From: JBGPQJ01 sp963829485 | GTDB taxonomy: Bacteria > Chloroflexota > Anaerolineae > Anaerolineales > Villigracilaceae | NCBI GenBank assembly: GCA_963829485.1 | Contig: CAWHIK010000004.1 | Span: 310,001 to 374,000, forward strand | Length of the DNA stretch: 64,000 nt | Direction of reading: 5' to 3' | In this document: positions 56,677 through 64,000 of the stretch, one piece after another | How the letters are laid out: each line of letters opens with the position of its first letter | Numbering within the stretch: position 1 is the first letter of the stretch | Made by a program: the position numbers and the translations under genes | The notes under the pieces: model-generated | Told to the model about the DNA's origin: nothing | What the model saw: the letters and a program-made list of their open reading frames with translations, nothing else | Database searches by the model: none

Positions 56677-57330
56677 ACTTAATTCTCCCGGCGTTGAGAT
56701 CCCGCCCGAAGCGGAAGGAGCGGTAGCCATCACCACGATCGACCGCATCTATAACTTCGGGAGGCGCTCGTCCATCTGGCCGATGATGTTTGGGCTTGCA
56801 TGCTGCGCCATCGAAATGATCTGCGCCCAGGCATCACGCTACGATCTGGCGCGCTTCGGAATGGAAGTGATGCGCCCGAGCCCGCGGCAATGCGATCTGA
56901 TGCTAGTCGCCGGGACAGTCACCAAGAAAATGGTCCCTGCCATCGTCCGGTTATACAATCAGATGCCCGAGCCAAAATATGTGGTCGCCATGGGAGCATG
57001 CGCATCAGGCGGCGGACCCTTCAAGGAAGGGTACAACGTCGTCGCAGGGATCGATAAATTTATCCCGGTCGATATTTATGTCCCCGGCTGCCCCCCACCC
57101 CCCAGGCATTGGTCTTTGGCTTGAACGAATTGCAACGGAAAATCGACAAGCAGTCGCTCAAGCAGGTCAGGTGGTATCGCAAGGGACCTGATTCCGTTGA
57201 GATGCCGATCCCCATGCTGGGACCGGATCTGATCGATCCTCGCCGCATCCCACAACTGAAGCTCGATTTGGCGAAATTGGACCAGGCTGCCGCTGCTCAA
57301 CCAGACCAGGCGTCCGAGACCAAGGCATAG
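56663..57330 (+). CDS. nuoB: NADH-quinone oxidoreductase subunit B (frameshifted)
   Basis: Carries cluster N2 of complex I. Ligands are visible: adjacent Cys47-Cys48 in GLACCAIEM, Cys113 in GACASGGG, and Cys143 in VPGCPP. The frame stops at 57124 after CPPPPRHWSLA, while the next frame gives PQALVFGLNELQRKIDKQ to 57330. The C-run after TGC at 57091-57096 has six C and should have seven for GCPPTPQALVFG, so a one-base homopolymer deletion explains it. The full length would be about 222 residues. It overlaps iscX by 14 bases and precedes the nuoCD fusion by 7. No nuoA is present upstream. Confidence 0.93.
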
Positions 57331-57337
57331 GTGACCC

Positions 57338-59080
57338 ATGACTTTACCCGCTCAAACCACCCTTGACCTGTCTGAAAAATTCCCCGGCTTTGTCTCCGCC
57401 GATACACGCCCCGGTTATTCCGGCTGGATCGTTGCTCCCGAGAAACTTATCGAATTCGCGATATTCTTGCACGATGACCTCGGATATGATTTCCTCTCCA
57501 ACCTGGTGGGAGTGGACTACCTCCCTGAGGGCAGAATGGAAGTCGTTTACCAGGTTTACAAGACGACAGGAGGACCTGCACTCACCTACAAGGTCCAGGT
57601 CCCTCGGCAGGATCCTGTTGAAGTCCCGTCGCTCACGCCCGTCTACCCTGGCGCTGAACTACAGGAAAGGGAAGCTTACGACCTGCTGGGAATACAATTC
57701 ACCGGTCACCCGGACCTGCGCCGAATCCTGATGTGGGAAGGATTTGAAGGGTACCCCCTCCGCAAAGATTGGAAGGAAGCATTCTACGAAGATGATATCA
57801 AGCCCTTCAAGTCACGCTGGCCCGAAGGGAAATTCTCTCTCGCTGAGGAGAAAAATCCACTCGGTGACAACGTTCGCTTCCCCGCAGGATTTGATCCCGA
57901 AAAATGGATTCCCACCGACCCCGAAGAATTACTTTATGCGAGTCTGAAGAATTATCAAAGTGAAGACAAGGATGGCGTCAGGACCGATCATTTTGTGGTG
58001 AATATGGGTCCCCAGCATCCATCCACGCACGGTGTTTTCCGCGCTGTGGTCGTGCTCAACGGCGAGACCATCGTCAGCCTCAAACCCGTCATGGGATATC
58101 TCCACCGCAACCATGAAAAAATCGGGGAGCGAAATACCTTCCTGCAAAATATGCCCTACACCGACCGGTTGGATTATTTCAACTCGATGACGAACAACTG
58201 GGGCTACGCACTCGCTGTCGAGAAATTAATGTCGATCCAGGTGCCTGAACGCGCAGAATATATTCGTGTCATTATGGCGGAGCTCAGCCGTATTCAGAAT
58301 CACATGATCCTGATCGGCATGCTGCTCAACGATCTGGGAGCCTACTTCACCCCTGCCCTTTACGCCTTTGAAGAACGCGAATTGATCCTGGACATCTTCG
58401 AGGCGGTTTCCGGCTCGCGCATGATGTGCAATTACTTCCGCTTTGGCGGCGTGGTGCGCGACATGCCTGATGGGACGCTCGAAAAAATTAGAGCTCTCGT
58501 GTTTGAGCGTCTCCCCAGAAAAGTGGAAGAATTCGACCGCCTGCTTAGTGAGAACGAAATCCTGGTCTCGCGCTGCAAAGGCGTAGGCTATTTGAGCGGA
58601 GAGGATGCGATCGCCTACTCCATGGCTGGACCTGTCGTCCGTGCTTCGGGCATTCCCTATGATATCCGCCGCGCCGACCCGTACGGGGTTTATGACCGTT
58701 TCGATTTCGACGTCGCGGTGCGATACAACGGCGATGTGTATGATCGATACCTCATCCGCATCGACGAAATGCGGCAATCCCTGCGCATTCTCGAGCAGGC
58801 GGTCAAGCAGATTCCCGAGGGTCCGGTGATGACCGGGAAACCGCAATATCAGGTCAAGGTGCCGGCTGGCGAGGCGTATGGTCGTGTGGAAGGTCCCAAA
58901 GGTGAGCTGGGATTCTACGTTGTTTCGACAGGCAAACCCAATCCCTGGCGGTATCACGTCCGTGCCCCATCCTTTATCAATCTGACCTCCCTCGAAAAAT
59001 CCTGCGTGGGGAACAAAATCGCCGACTTTGTGGCCATCCTTGGCGCGATTGACATCGTTCTGGGTGAACTCGACCGGTAA
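57338..59080 (+). CDS. nuoCD: NADH-quinone oxidoreductase fused subunits C and D
   Basis: A 580-residue fusion of two peripheral-arm subunits. Residues about 1-150 are NuoC (30-kDa type) with REAYDLLGIQFTGHPDLRRILM and GYPLRKDW. Residues about 205-580 are NuoD (49-kDa) with NMGPQHPSTHGVFR, YLHRNHEKIGE, RIQNHMILIG, and the closing DIVLGELDR. The quinone site lies at the NuoB-NuoD interface. Such fusions occur in several phyla. The linker (about 150-205) is charged. It lies between nuoB and nuoI with short gaps, so one operon is likely. Confidence 0.94.
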   Translation: MTLPAQTTLDLSEKFPGFVSADTRPGYSGWIVAPEKLIEFAIFLHDDLGYDFLSNLVGVDYLPEGRMEVVYQVYKTTGGPALTYKVQVPRQDPVEVPSLTPVYPGAELQEREAYDLLGIQFTGHPDLRRILMWEGFEGYPLRKDWKEAFYEDDIKPFKSRWPEGKFSLAEEKNPLGDNVRFPAGFDPEKWIPTDPEELLYASLKNYQSEDKDGVRTDHFVVNMGPQHPSTHGVFRAVVVLNGETIVSLKPVMGYLHRNHEKIGERNTFLQNMPYTDRLDYFNSMTNNWGYALAVEKLMSIQVPERAEYIRVIMAELSRIQNHMILIGMLLNDLGAYFTPALYAFEERELILDIFEAVSGSRMMCNYFRFGGVVRDMPDGTLEKIRALVFERLPRKVEEFDRLLSENEILVSRCKGVGYLSGEDAIAYSMAGPVVRASGIPYDIRRADPYGVYDRFDFDVAVRYNGDVYDRYLIRIDEMRQSLRILEQAVKQIPEGPVMTGKPQYQVKVPAGEAYGRVEGPKGELGFYVVSTGKPNPWRYHVRAPSFINLTSLEKSCVGNKIADFVAILGAIDIVLGELDR

Positions 59081-59092
59081 GGAGATGCGAAT

Positions 59093-59701
59093 ATGTATGG
59101 ATTAGGTCTGATCAAGGGTCTAGGCGTTACTTTCACCCGCTACTGGAACACCTACTGGGAAGATATAACCTATTTCGTCAGCCGAAAAGGGAAGCGGTAC
59201 AACTCCCCGGAAGGGATTGCCCATCGATCGAGCAAGGACGCGCGCGGCATCTTCACCGTGCAGTACCCTGAGGAAAAATTGCCCGTACCTGAAGAATTTC
59301 GCTACATTCCATTCCTTGTCTACGAGGAAGGAACGAACGGCGAAAAGAATATCCGCTGCACTTCCTGTGGGATTTGTTCCAAGGTATGCCCTCCGCAATG
59401 CATATGGATCGTCAGGACAACAGATCCGGCGACCGGCAGACCGGTCCCAGCACCTGCGGAATTCACCATCGATGCCGATATCTGCATGAATTGCGGTTTT
59501 TGCGCGGAATTTTGCCCGTTCGATGCGATCAAAATGGACCACGACTACGAAATTTCTTCACAAAAGCGTAACGTAATGAACAAGGAAAAACTGATGAAGC
59601 CCCTCTCGTATTATGCTGGAATCCGTCCTTTGAACTATACAAGGGAGGAAACAGCCCGGGCTGAGAAGGCTGCTGCCAAGACCGCGAAATCTGATACATA
59701 G
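59093..59701 (+). CDS. nuoI: NADH-quinone oxidoreductase subunit I (2x[4Fe-4S] ferredoxin)
   Basis: Electron carrier of complex I with clusters N6a and N6b. The two motifs are CTSCGICSKVCP (Cys89, 92, 95, 99) and CMNCGFCAEFCP (Cys131, 134, 137, 141). Residues 1-30 form an amphipathic membrane-associated helix typical of NuoI. The C-terminal tail is Lys/Ala-rich. It starts 12 bp after nuoCD. No nuoE, F, G, H or J-N genes follow in this window; an unrelated transcript begins instead. Confidence 0.92.
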   Translation: MYGLGLIKGLGVTFTRYWNTYWEDITYFVSRKGKRYNSPEGIAHRSSKDARGIFTVQYPEEKLPVPEEFRYIPFLVYEEGTNGEKNIRCTSCGICSKVCPPQCIWIVRTTDPATGRPVPAPAEFTIDADICMNCGFCAEFCPFDAIKMDHDYEISSQKRNVMNKEKLMKPLSYYAGIRPLNYTREETARAEKAAAKTAKSDT

Positions 59702-59719
59702 CCGAGGATAATATTTGCG

Positions 59720-59748
59720 TTGAAAGGTTGCAGGTTGGAGGGTATAAT
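59720..59748 (+). promoter_or_regulatory. Promoter of the double-CxxC protein-mrp genes
   Basis: TTGAAA at 59720-59725 and TATAAT at 59743-59748 with a 17-base spacer, about 50 bases before the ATG at 59798. The -10 lies inside the loop of the hairpin at 59723-59765. Confidence 0.6.
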
Positions 59749-59765
59749 CCTCGCCTGCAACCTTT
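59723..59765 (+). terminator. Hairpin after nuoI overlapping the next promoter
   Basis: AAAGGTTGCAGG and CCTGCAACCTTT form a 12-bp perfect stem around a 19-base loop that contains the next -10 element. As a terminator it has a poor T-tail (ATAGTTT). It may end nuo transcripts. Confidence 0.5.
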
Positions 59766-59797
59766 ATAGTTTAAGATGTAACAGGATCATCTCTGCG

Positions 59798-60196
59798 ATG
59801 TATAACGCTGACACGGAACTCCTATTCCCTCCCCGAATCATTTCCTCCTTGAGATCTCTGCGAGGGGCGACTTGGAAAAAACTCATCGACAAGGTCGATA
59901 AGAGCAGTGACACTTCCCCTGACAAGGTCGGATTCGTCCTGTTCATGGTCAGACTCAATGGCTGCACGACCTGTAATGCAGATTCGTTTCGGGCGATGCA
60001 CGGTTGCTCACAGTGTTCCAATCAAGCCATCCGCCGGCTGAAGGAAGCGGATAAAATCCTGGTCAACAACTACGAAGCTGCCAGGCAGGAAATTGTCGAA
60101 TATATGCAAGAAAACCCAACCCAAAACACCAATCAGGAAATTTATGACTCCAAATCAAAAACCAACACGCGAAGCCGTTCTCGCCGCACTAAGTAA
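59798..60196 (+). CDS. Small protein with paired CxxC motifs, unknown function
   Basis: A 132-residue protein from the ATG at 59798, placed to fit the promoter; an earlier in-frame start at 59720 would precede the promoter. Residues 55-75 hold CTTC and CSQC (Cys56, 59, 70, 73), a C-x2-C-x10-C-x2-C pattern able to bind zinc or an Fe-S cluster. The N-terminus is basic and hydrophobic without a clear membrane helix. The last 17 codons overlap mrp, so its true end may be earlier. It is encoded directly before an Mrp ATPase and after complex I genes. I do not recognise the family; a metal or Fe-S role is inference from the Cys pattern. Confidence 0.6.
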   Translation: MYNADTELLFPPRIISSLRSLRGATWKKLIDKVDKSSDTSPDKVGFVLFMVRLNGCTTCNADSFRAMHGCSQCSNQAIRRLKEADKILVNNYEAARQEIVEYMQENPTQNTNQEIYDSKSKTNTRSRSRRTK

Positions 60197-61226
60197 AGTC
60201 CAGGAACCCGAACTGCACCAGGACCTGGTCAGCCTTGGCATGATCCGGGATCTATCCATCGAAGGTGATTCCGTCAGTTTTACGGTCATGTTGACGACGC
60301 CAGCCTGTCCATTGCGAGGGCAAATTGAAAAAGAAGCCCGTGCCGCTGCCCTGTCCGTGGAGGGTGTTACCAAGGCCAACGTTAAACTGGATTCCAACGT
60401 TCCCAACGACGGGCGCATGCGCGGGCTGGTTAACACTTCCATTCGCAATGCCATCGCGATCGCTTCGGGCAAAGGCGGGGTGGGCAAAAGTACTGTTTCG
60501 GTCAATGTGGCTGTTTCCCTCGCCGGGCAAGGAGCAAAAGTAGGACTCCTCGACGCCGATATTTACGGACCGAACATCCCGACCATGATGGGTGTAATGG
60601 AAATGCCTCAACCCAATGGCGATAAACTAAATCCTGCCTTGGCTTACGGCGTTAAATTCATGTCCATGGGTTTCATGGTCAAGCCCGGCCAACCCCTGAT
60701 CTGGCGCGGACCCATGCTGAACTCTGCCATCCGGCAGTTTCTCAGCGATGTGGATTGGGGCGATCTCGACTACCTCATCATCGACCTGCCGCCTGGCACC
60801 GGCGACGCTTCACTTTCACTCGCTCAAGCGCTGCCTCTTAGCGGTGTGGTGATCGTGACTCTCCCGCAGCAGGTCTCGCTCGACGACGCCTCGCGCGGTC
60901 TCGAAATGTTCCGCACCCTGAACGTGCCCGTCCTCGGAGTAGTGGAAAACATGAGCTATTTGAAGCTCCCCGATGGTTCCAAAATGGACGTCTTTGGCCA
61001 GGGTGGAGGAGAAAACCTCGCCCGGCAGTACGACGTCCCTTTCCTCGGCGGCATTCCCATGGACCCGATCGTCAGGGTCGGCGGAGACAGCGGTAAACCG
61101 GTTGTCATCAGCCAACCAGAGTCCGAGTCCGCCTTGGCATTGAGCCATGTTGCCGAACAAGTCGCGGCTCGAATCAGCATCTCCGCACTGAGTGGAGACA
61201 AAACTCCGACCATTAATGTGGTTTGA
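60144..61226 (+). CDS. Mrp/NBP35-family ATPase (ApbC-like), lacking the C-terminal CxxC
   Basis: An Fe-S cluster carrier-type ATPase, 360 residues. The N-terminal MIP18/DUF59 domain (about 8-85) contains TTPACPL. The ATPase has deviant Walker A GKGGVGKST (109-117), LDADIYGPNIP, and IIDLPPGTGD. After VENMSY most relatives have a CPxC cluster site. Here the sequence is LKLPDGSKMDVFGQGGG, so that Cys pair is missing. The ATG at 60144 follows CAGGAAA. It is co-transcribed with the double-CxxC protein upstream. Cluster-loading in the usual way would need another Cys source. Confidence 0.88.
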   Translation: MTPNQKPTREAVLAALSKVQEPELHQDLVSLGMIRDLSIEGDSVSFTVMLTTPACPLRGQIEKEARAAALSVEGVTKANVKLDSNVPNDGRMRGLVNTSIRNAIAIASGKGGVGKSTVSVNVAVSLAGQGAKVGLLDADIYGPNIPTMMGVMEMPQPNGDKLNPALAYGVKFMSMGFMVKPGQPLIWRGPMLNSAIRQFLSDVDWGDLDYLIIDLPPGTGDASLSLAQALPLSGVVIVTLPQQVSLDDASRGLEMFRTLNVPVLGVVENMSYLKLPDGSKMDVFGQGGGENLARQYDVPFLGGIPMDPIVRVGGDSGKPVVISQPESESALALSHVAEQVAARISISALSGDKTPTINVV

Positions 61227-61272
61227 TTTATTGGTTATTCATACAGAGAAATCTTAAGGATATAATCTTATT

Positions 61273-62175
61273 ATGCAGGCAACTATTATCGGTGTCCGAT
61301 TCTCTAAAATCGGCAAGTTATACCATTTTGATGCCGGGTCCATCCCGGATCTTAAAGTTGGCGAACATGTTCTCGTCGAAACATCCAGAGGCAGGCAGAT
61401 CGGCGAAATCATCCAATTCATAGCAGAACCATCCTCCCCGATGGATGGATCCTGGAAAGCCATCGAGCGGAGAGCTACTCCCGCTGATCTTCTGCTGCGA
61501 AAACAATGGCAGCAGAAGCAGGTCGAAGCCATGATCAACTGCCGTGCCCGGGCTGCCGAGTTGGAGCTGGAGGGTATAAAAATTGTCGCCGCTGAATATT
61601 CCTATGACGGTTCGCGGCTGGTCTTCCTGTTCTCGACCGAGACCGAAGACAAGGTCGAATTGAAATCCCTGCGGAAGGATATGCAAAAGGTCTATCCTTC
61701 CAGCCAGGTGGAAATGCGCCAGATCGGACCTCGCGATGTGGCAAAAATGATCGGCGGTATGGGCGCATGCGGACTCGAAACACGGTGCTGCTCGAAGTTC
61801 CTGACCGAATTCAGCCCGATATCCATCAAGATGGCCAAGGAGCAGGGAATCTCCCTCACTCCATCCGAGATCACCGGCATGTGCGGACGCCTGCGGTGCT
61901 GCCTGATCTATGAATACGAACAATACGTCGAAGCGCGCAAAGAACTTCCAAAACGCGGTAAGAAAGTATTGACGCCGCAAGGCGAAGGGAAAGTCATCGA
62001 TACTTATCCACTGCGGAATGTCGTCGTCGTCGAACTCGAGGGCACCGGCAACCGCGAATTCCACCGCGACGTGCTGGAACCGTGGGACGAACTTGAAGCA
62101 CTGCGTCGAAAATCGGAAGCCCCGTGCGACAAACACGAAGGCGGCGGGTGCGACTGCGGGAAGAACAAGAAATGA
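61273..62175 (+). CDS. ricT: PSP1-domain protein (RicT/YaaT-like)
   Basis: A 300-residue cytoplasmic protein. The PSP1 core (about 40-180) contains VGEHVLVETSRGRQIGEI and EYSYDGSRLVFLFSTE. A Cys-rich segment GMGACGLETRCCSKFL and MCGRLRCCLIYE follows, then a short KOW-like part. RicT in Bacillus joins RicA and RicF in a complex that carries Fe-S clusters and aids RNA processing. The C-terminus ends in a Cys-rich GGGCDCGKNKK tail. Its stop overlaps the next start by 4 bases (ATGA). The symbol is by similarity only. Confidence 0.85.
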   Translation: MQATIIGVRFSKIGKLYHFDAGSIPDLKVGEHVLVETSRGRQIGEIIQFIAEPSSPMDGSWKAIERRATPADLLLRKQWQQKQVEAMINCRARAAELELEGIKIVAAEYSYDGSRLVFLFSTETEDKVELKSLRKDMQKVYPSSQVEMRQIGPRDVAKMIGGMGACGLETRCCSKFLTEFSPISIKMAKEQGISLTPSEITGMCGRLRCCLIYEYEQYVEARKELPKRGKKVLTPQGEGKVIDTYPLRNVVVVELEGTGNREFHRDVLEPWDELEALRRKSEAPCDKHEGGGCDCGKNKK

Positions 62176-62909
62176 CCGAAGAACAACCCGGAGTATGGTC
62201 TGAAAAACAGAAAATCCTGGTCATCCTGGCTCATCCGGATGACCCGGAATTTTTTTGCGGGGCAACTCTGATCCGCTGGGCGAGGATGGGTCATGACATC
62301 GATTATTACCTGCTGACGTGCGGCGATAAAGGATCGAGCGACCCGGGGGTCGATCCGTCCGAACTCTGTGCGATACGCCACAGTGAGCAACGAGCTGCCG
62401 CCAGCCTAGTCGGAACCCGAAATGTTACCTTTATGGAACTTCCGGATGGATATCTCGAACCGAGTATCGACCTCCGTCGAAAAATCGTCCGCATCATAAG
62501 GACTCACCGCCCGGACGTGCTCGTCACGTGCGACCCTCAGAATCTCTATCCCAGTACCACTTACGGCATCAACCATCCCGATCACCGCTATGCCGGTCAG
62601 GTTGTCCTGGATGCAGTTTTCCCAGCAGCCGGAAATCCTCATTATTTTCCTGAACTCCTCAAGGACGAAGGGCTGGAACCGTGGGCGCCTCGGGAAGTGT
62701 GGGTGTCCATCCCTTCAGCAGCCAACATCAACGTCACTCTCGATGTGACTGATCTTTGGGAAGACAAGATCACAGCGCTGAAGGAACACAAGTCTCAGAT
62801 CGGCGACCCTGCAAAACTCGAGGAACGGATGCGCTCGCGACGTGCTCCCGATTCCACGGAAGAAAATCCTCGATATGAAGAGAAATTCCATATCATAAAA
62901 TTAAAATAG
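62172..62909 (+). CDS. PIG-L/LmbE-family deacetylase
   Basis: Zinc-dependent N-deacetylase, 245 residues. The metal site is AHPDDPEF (His21, Asp23, Asp24) with a later NHPDHR. The full PIG-L Rossmann-like fold is present. Family members remove acetyl groups from amino sugars such as GlcNAc-Ins, or from bacillithiol precursors. The substrate here is not determinable. The ATG at 62172 lies in ATGA overlapping the stop of the PSP1 gene, so the two are coupled. An M20 amidohydrolase follows 8 bp later. Confidence 0.88.
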   Translation: MTEEQPGVWSEKQKILVILAHPDDPEFFCGATLIRWARMGHDIDYYLLTCGDKGSSDPGVDPSELCAIRHSEQRAAASLVGTRNVTFMELPDGYLEPSIDLRRKIVRIIRTHRPDVLVTCDPQNLYPSTTYGINHPDHRYAGQVVLDAVFPAAGNPHYFPELLKDEGLEPWAPREVWVSIPSAANINVTLDVTDLWEDKITALKEHKSQIGDPAKLEERMRSRRAPDSTEENPRYEEKFHIIKLK

Positions 62910-62917
62910 AGGCAGAC

Positions 62918-64000
62918 ATGTCCGATTTTTTCGCTCAAGCCAGGGAGTTGTTTGACTATACCCAATCCATGCGGCGGGATTTCCACATGCACCCGGAACT
63001 TGGCTTCCAGGAAATCCGAACAGCTGGTATCGTGGCCAAGGAGCTGCAAAAGCTTGGTCTCGAGGTGACCACGGGAATTGGGAAAACAGGCGTTGTCGCG
63101 CTGATCGAAGGCAGCAAGCCCGGACCGACCCTGCTCCTGCGGGCTGATATGGATGCCCTGCCCATTGTGGAACAGACAGGGGCTGATTACGCATCTCAAA
63201 ACAAGGGTGTGATGCACGCATGTGGACATGACGGTCATACAGCCATCCTGCTCACAGTAGCAAGGATGCTGGGCTCCGCACGCGACCAATTTCCCGGAAC
63301 GATCAAGCTGGTTTTCCAACCAGCGGAGGAGGGTCAGGGCGGCGCAGAATCCATGATCTCGGATGGTGTGCTCGACAATCCAAAAGTCGATGTTACATTT
63401 GGCTTGCACTTATGGAATGAACAGCCTGTCGGCTGGCTGGGAATCGCTGAGGGATCCACCATGGCTGGTGCAGAACTGTTCACGATCAAAGTAACCGGAA
63501 AAGGCGGTCATGGAGCCATGCCGCATACGACGATCGATCCGGTTCTCGCGGGAGCGCACATCGTGACGGCCTTGCAAAGCGTCGTCTCGAGAACTGTCGC
63601 CCCGCTGGATTCGGCAGTCGTCAGCGTGACTCAATTTCATGGCGGAGACGCTTTCAATGTCATCCCCCAGACGGTCGAGCTGGGTGGAACCATCCGCACA
63701 TTCAAACCCGACGTAAGAGACAGTGTCTTAAGACGGGTTGAAACCTTAGCCACGAAGACGGCAGAATCGTTTGGCTGCACAGCCGAGTTCATCAACACGC
63801 GCCTCACCCCCGCCGTTATCAACGACCCTGAAACGATCAGGATTGTTCAATCTGCGGCAAAAAAGGTCCTGCCTCACCTGACGATCGATGCAAGCGCTCC
63901 AATAACCATGGGCTCCGAGGATTTCGCCTACATGATGGAAAAAGTCCCCGGGTGCTTTGTTTTCGTCGGCTCAGCAAATGCAGAACGCGGATTGAACTTC
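62918..64000 (+). CDS. M20-family amidohydrolase (3' truncated by window edge)
   Basis: A metal-dependent amidohydrolase of the M20D type (hippurate hydrolase, IAA-amino-acid hydrolase or N-acetyl-diaminopimelate-type deacetylase). The ATG at 62918 follows GAGG. The frame is open through base 64000, giving 361 residues with no stop. Motifs are RRDFHMHPELGFQE, LRADMDALPI, HACGHDGHTA, FQPAEEGQGG, GGHGAMPH and the late MGSEDFAYM. These give the metal ligands (His, Asp, Glu, His) and a dimerisation domain. The true C-terminus lies outside the window. Its neighbours are a PSP1 protein and a deacetylase. Confidence 0.92.
   Translation, partial: MSDFFAQARELFDYTQSMRRDFHMHPELGFQEIRTAGIVAKELQKLGLEVTTGIGKTGVVALIEGSKPGPTLLLRADMDALPIVEQTGADYASQNKGVMHACGHDGHTAILLTVARMLGSARDQFPGTIKLVFQPAEEGQGGAESMISDGVLDNPKVDVTFGLHLWNEQPVGWLGIAEGSTMAGAELFTIKVTGKGGHGAMPHTTIDPVLAGAHIVTALQSVVSRTVAPLDSAVVSVTQFHGGDAFNVIPQTVELGGTIRTFKPDVRDSVLRRVETLATKTAESFGCTAEFINTRLTPAVINDPETIRIVQSAAKKVLPHLTIDASAPITMGSEDFAYMMEKVPGCFVFVGSANAERGLNF

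Noticed and set aside
58226..58957. 243-residue minus-strand open frame
   Set aside because: It lies wholly inside the NuoD part of the fusion and has no start signal or motif.
61261..61266. TATAAT just before the PSP1 gene as a strong promoter
   Set aside because: It would give a leaderless mRNA and has no good -35 at 16-18 bases, so I left it out of the feature list.
61318..62136. 272-residue minus-strand open frame
   Set aside because: It is a shadow of the PSP1 gene, which has clear family motifs on the plus strand.
1..64000. Mobile elements, prophage or attachment sites
   Set aside because: No transposase, integrase, phage gene or flanking direct repeats were seen; the tRNA-Gly has no integrase beside it.

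Overview
The window looks like a chromosomal segment from a Chloroflexota bacterium, most likely class Anaerolineae. This is inferred from gene style, not from a marker phylogeny: a type 2 isopentenyl diphosphate isomerase, a fused NuoC-NuoD subunit, ATP-dependent PEP carboxykinase, very abundant GAF-domain sensors, and TadE/TadG proteins with Thr-Pro-rich tails. No phage, transposon, plasmid or CRISPR features were seen. At least a dozen otherwise intact genes are broken by single-base indels, mostly in short homopolymers, plus one in-frame stop. Most of these probably reflect draft-quality sequence rather than true gene loss.

Layout. 1-3300: end of sucD, acyl carrier protein, an isoprenoid pair (fni and a polyprenyl diphosphate synthase), and tRNA-Gly(CCC) with a clear promoter and terminator. 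3368-25085: a 22-kb same-strand signalling block made of two free receiver domains, a soluble four-GAF protein, five membrane GAF receptors without kinase domains, a ParA-like ATPase, a large GAF/PAS hybrid histidine kinase with two receivers, and a threonine synthase-like enzyme fused to a receiver domain. 25112-33179: an EamA transporter, a three-gene two-component operon on the minus strand, trmFO, an M28/glutaminyl-cyclase-like enzyme and another histidine kinase.

33255-47451: housekeeping and metabolism. This covers hflX, a protealysin-type M4 protease with an emfourin-like inhibitor, an MFS transporter, an aspartate aminotransferase-pckA pair, rpmF-fabD, ftsY-prfB-NUDIX (prfB has its programmed +1 frameshift), osmC, trxA and murA with Asp in place of the fosfomycin-target Cys. 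47593-52078: prepilin peptidase and TadE/TadG-type pseudopilin genes; the last ends in a very long Thr-Pro repeat. 52150-54312: glmS preceded by what looks like a complete glmS ribozyme.

54317-64000: a KAS III-like synthase, a SufR-like Fe-S regulator divergent from iscX-nuoB-nuoCD-nuoI, a small double-CxxC protein with an Mrp ATPase that lacks the usual CxxC, a RicT-like PSP1 protein, a PIG-L deacetylase and a partial M20 amidohydrolase. The Fe-S theme (regulator, IscX, complex I subunits, Mrp) suggests this end couples complex I expression to Fe-S supply. The 3.4-25 kb block is the most likely place for an undescribed system: many sensors, one kinase, one ParA ATPase and a receiver-tethered PLP enzyme.
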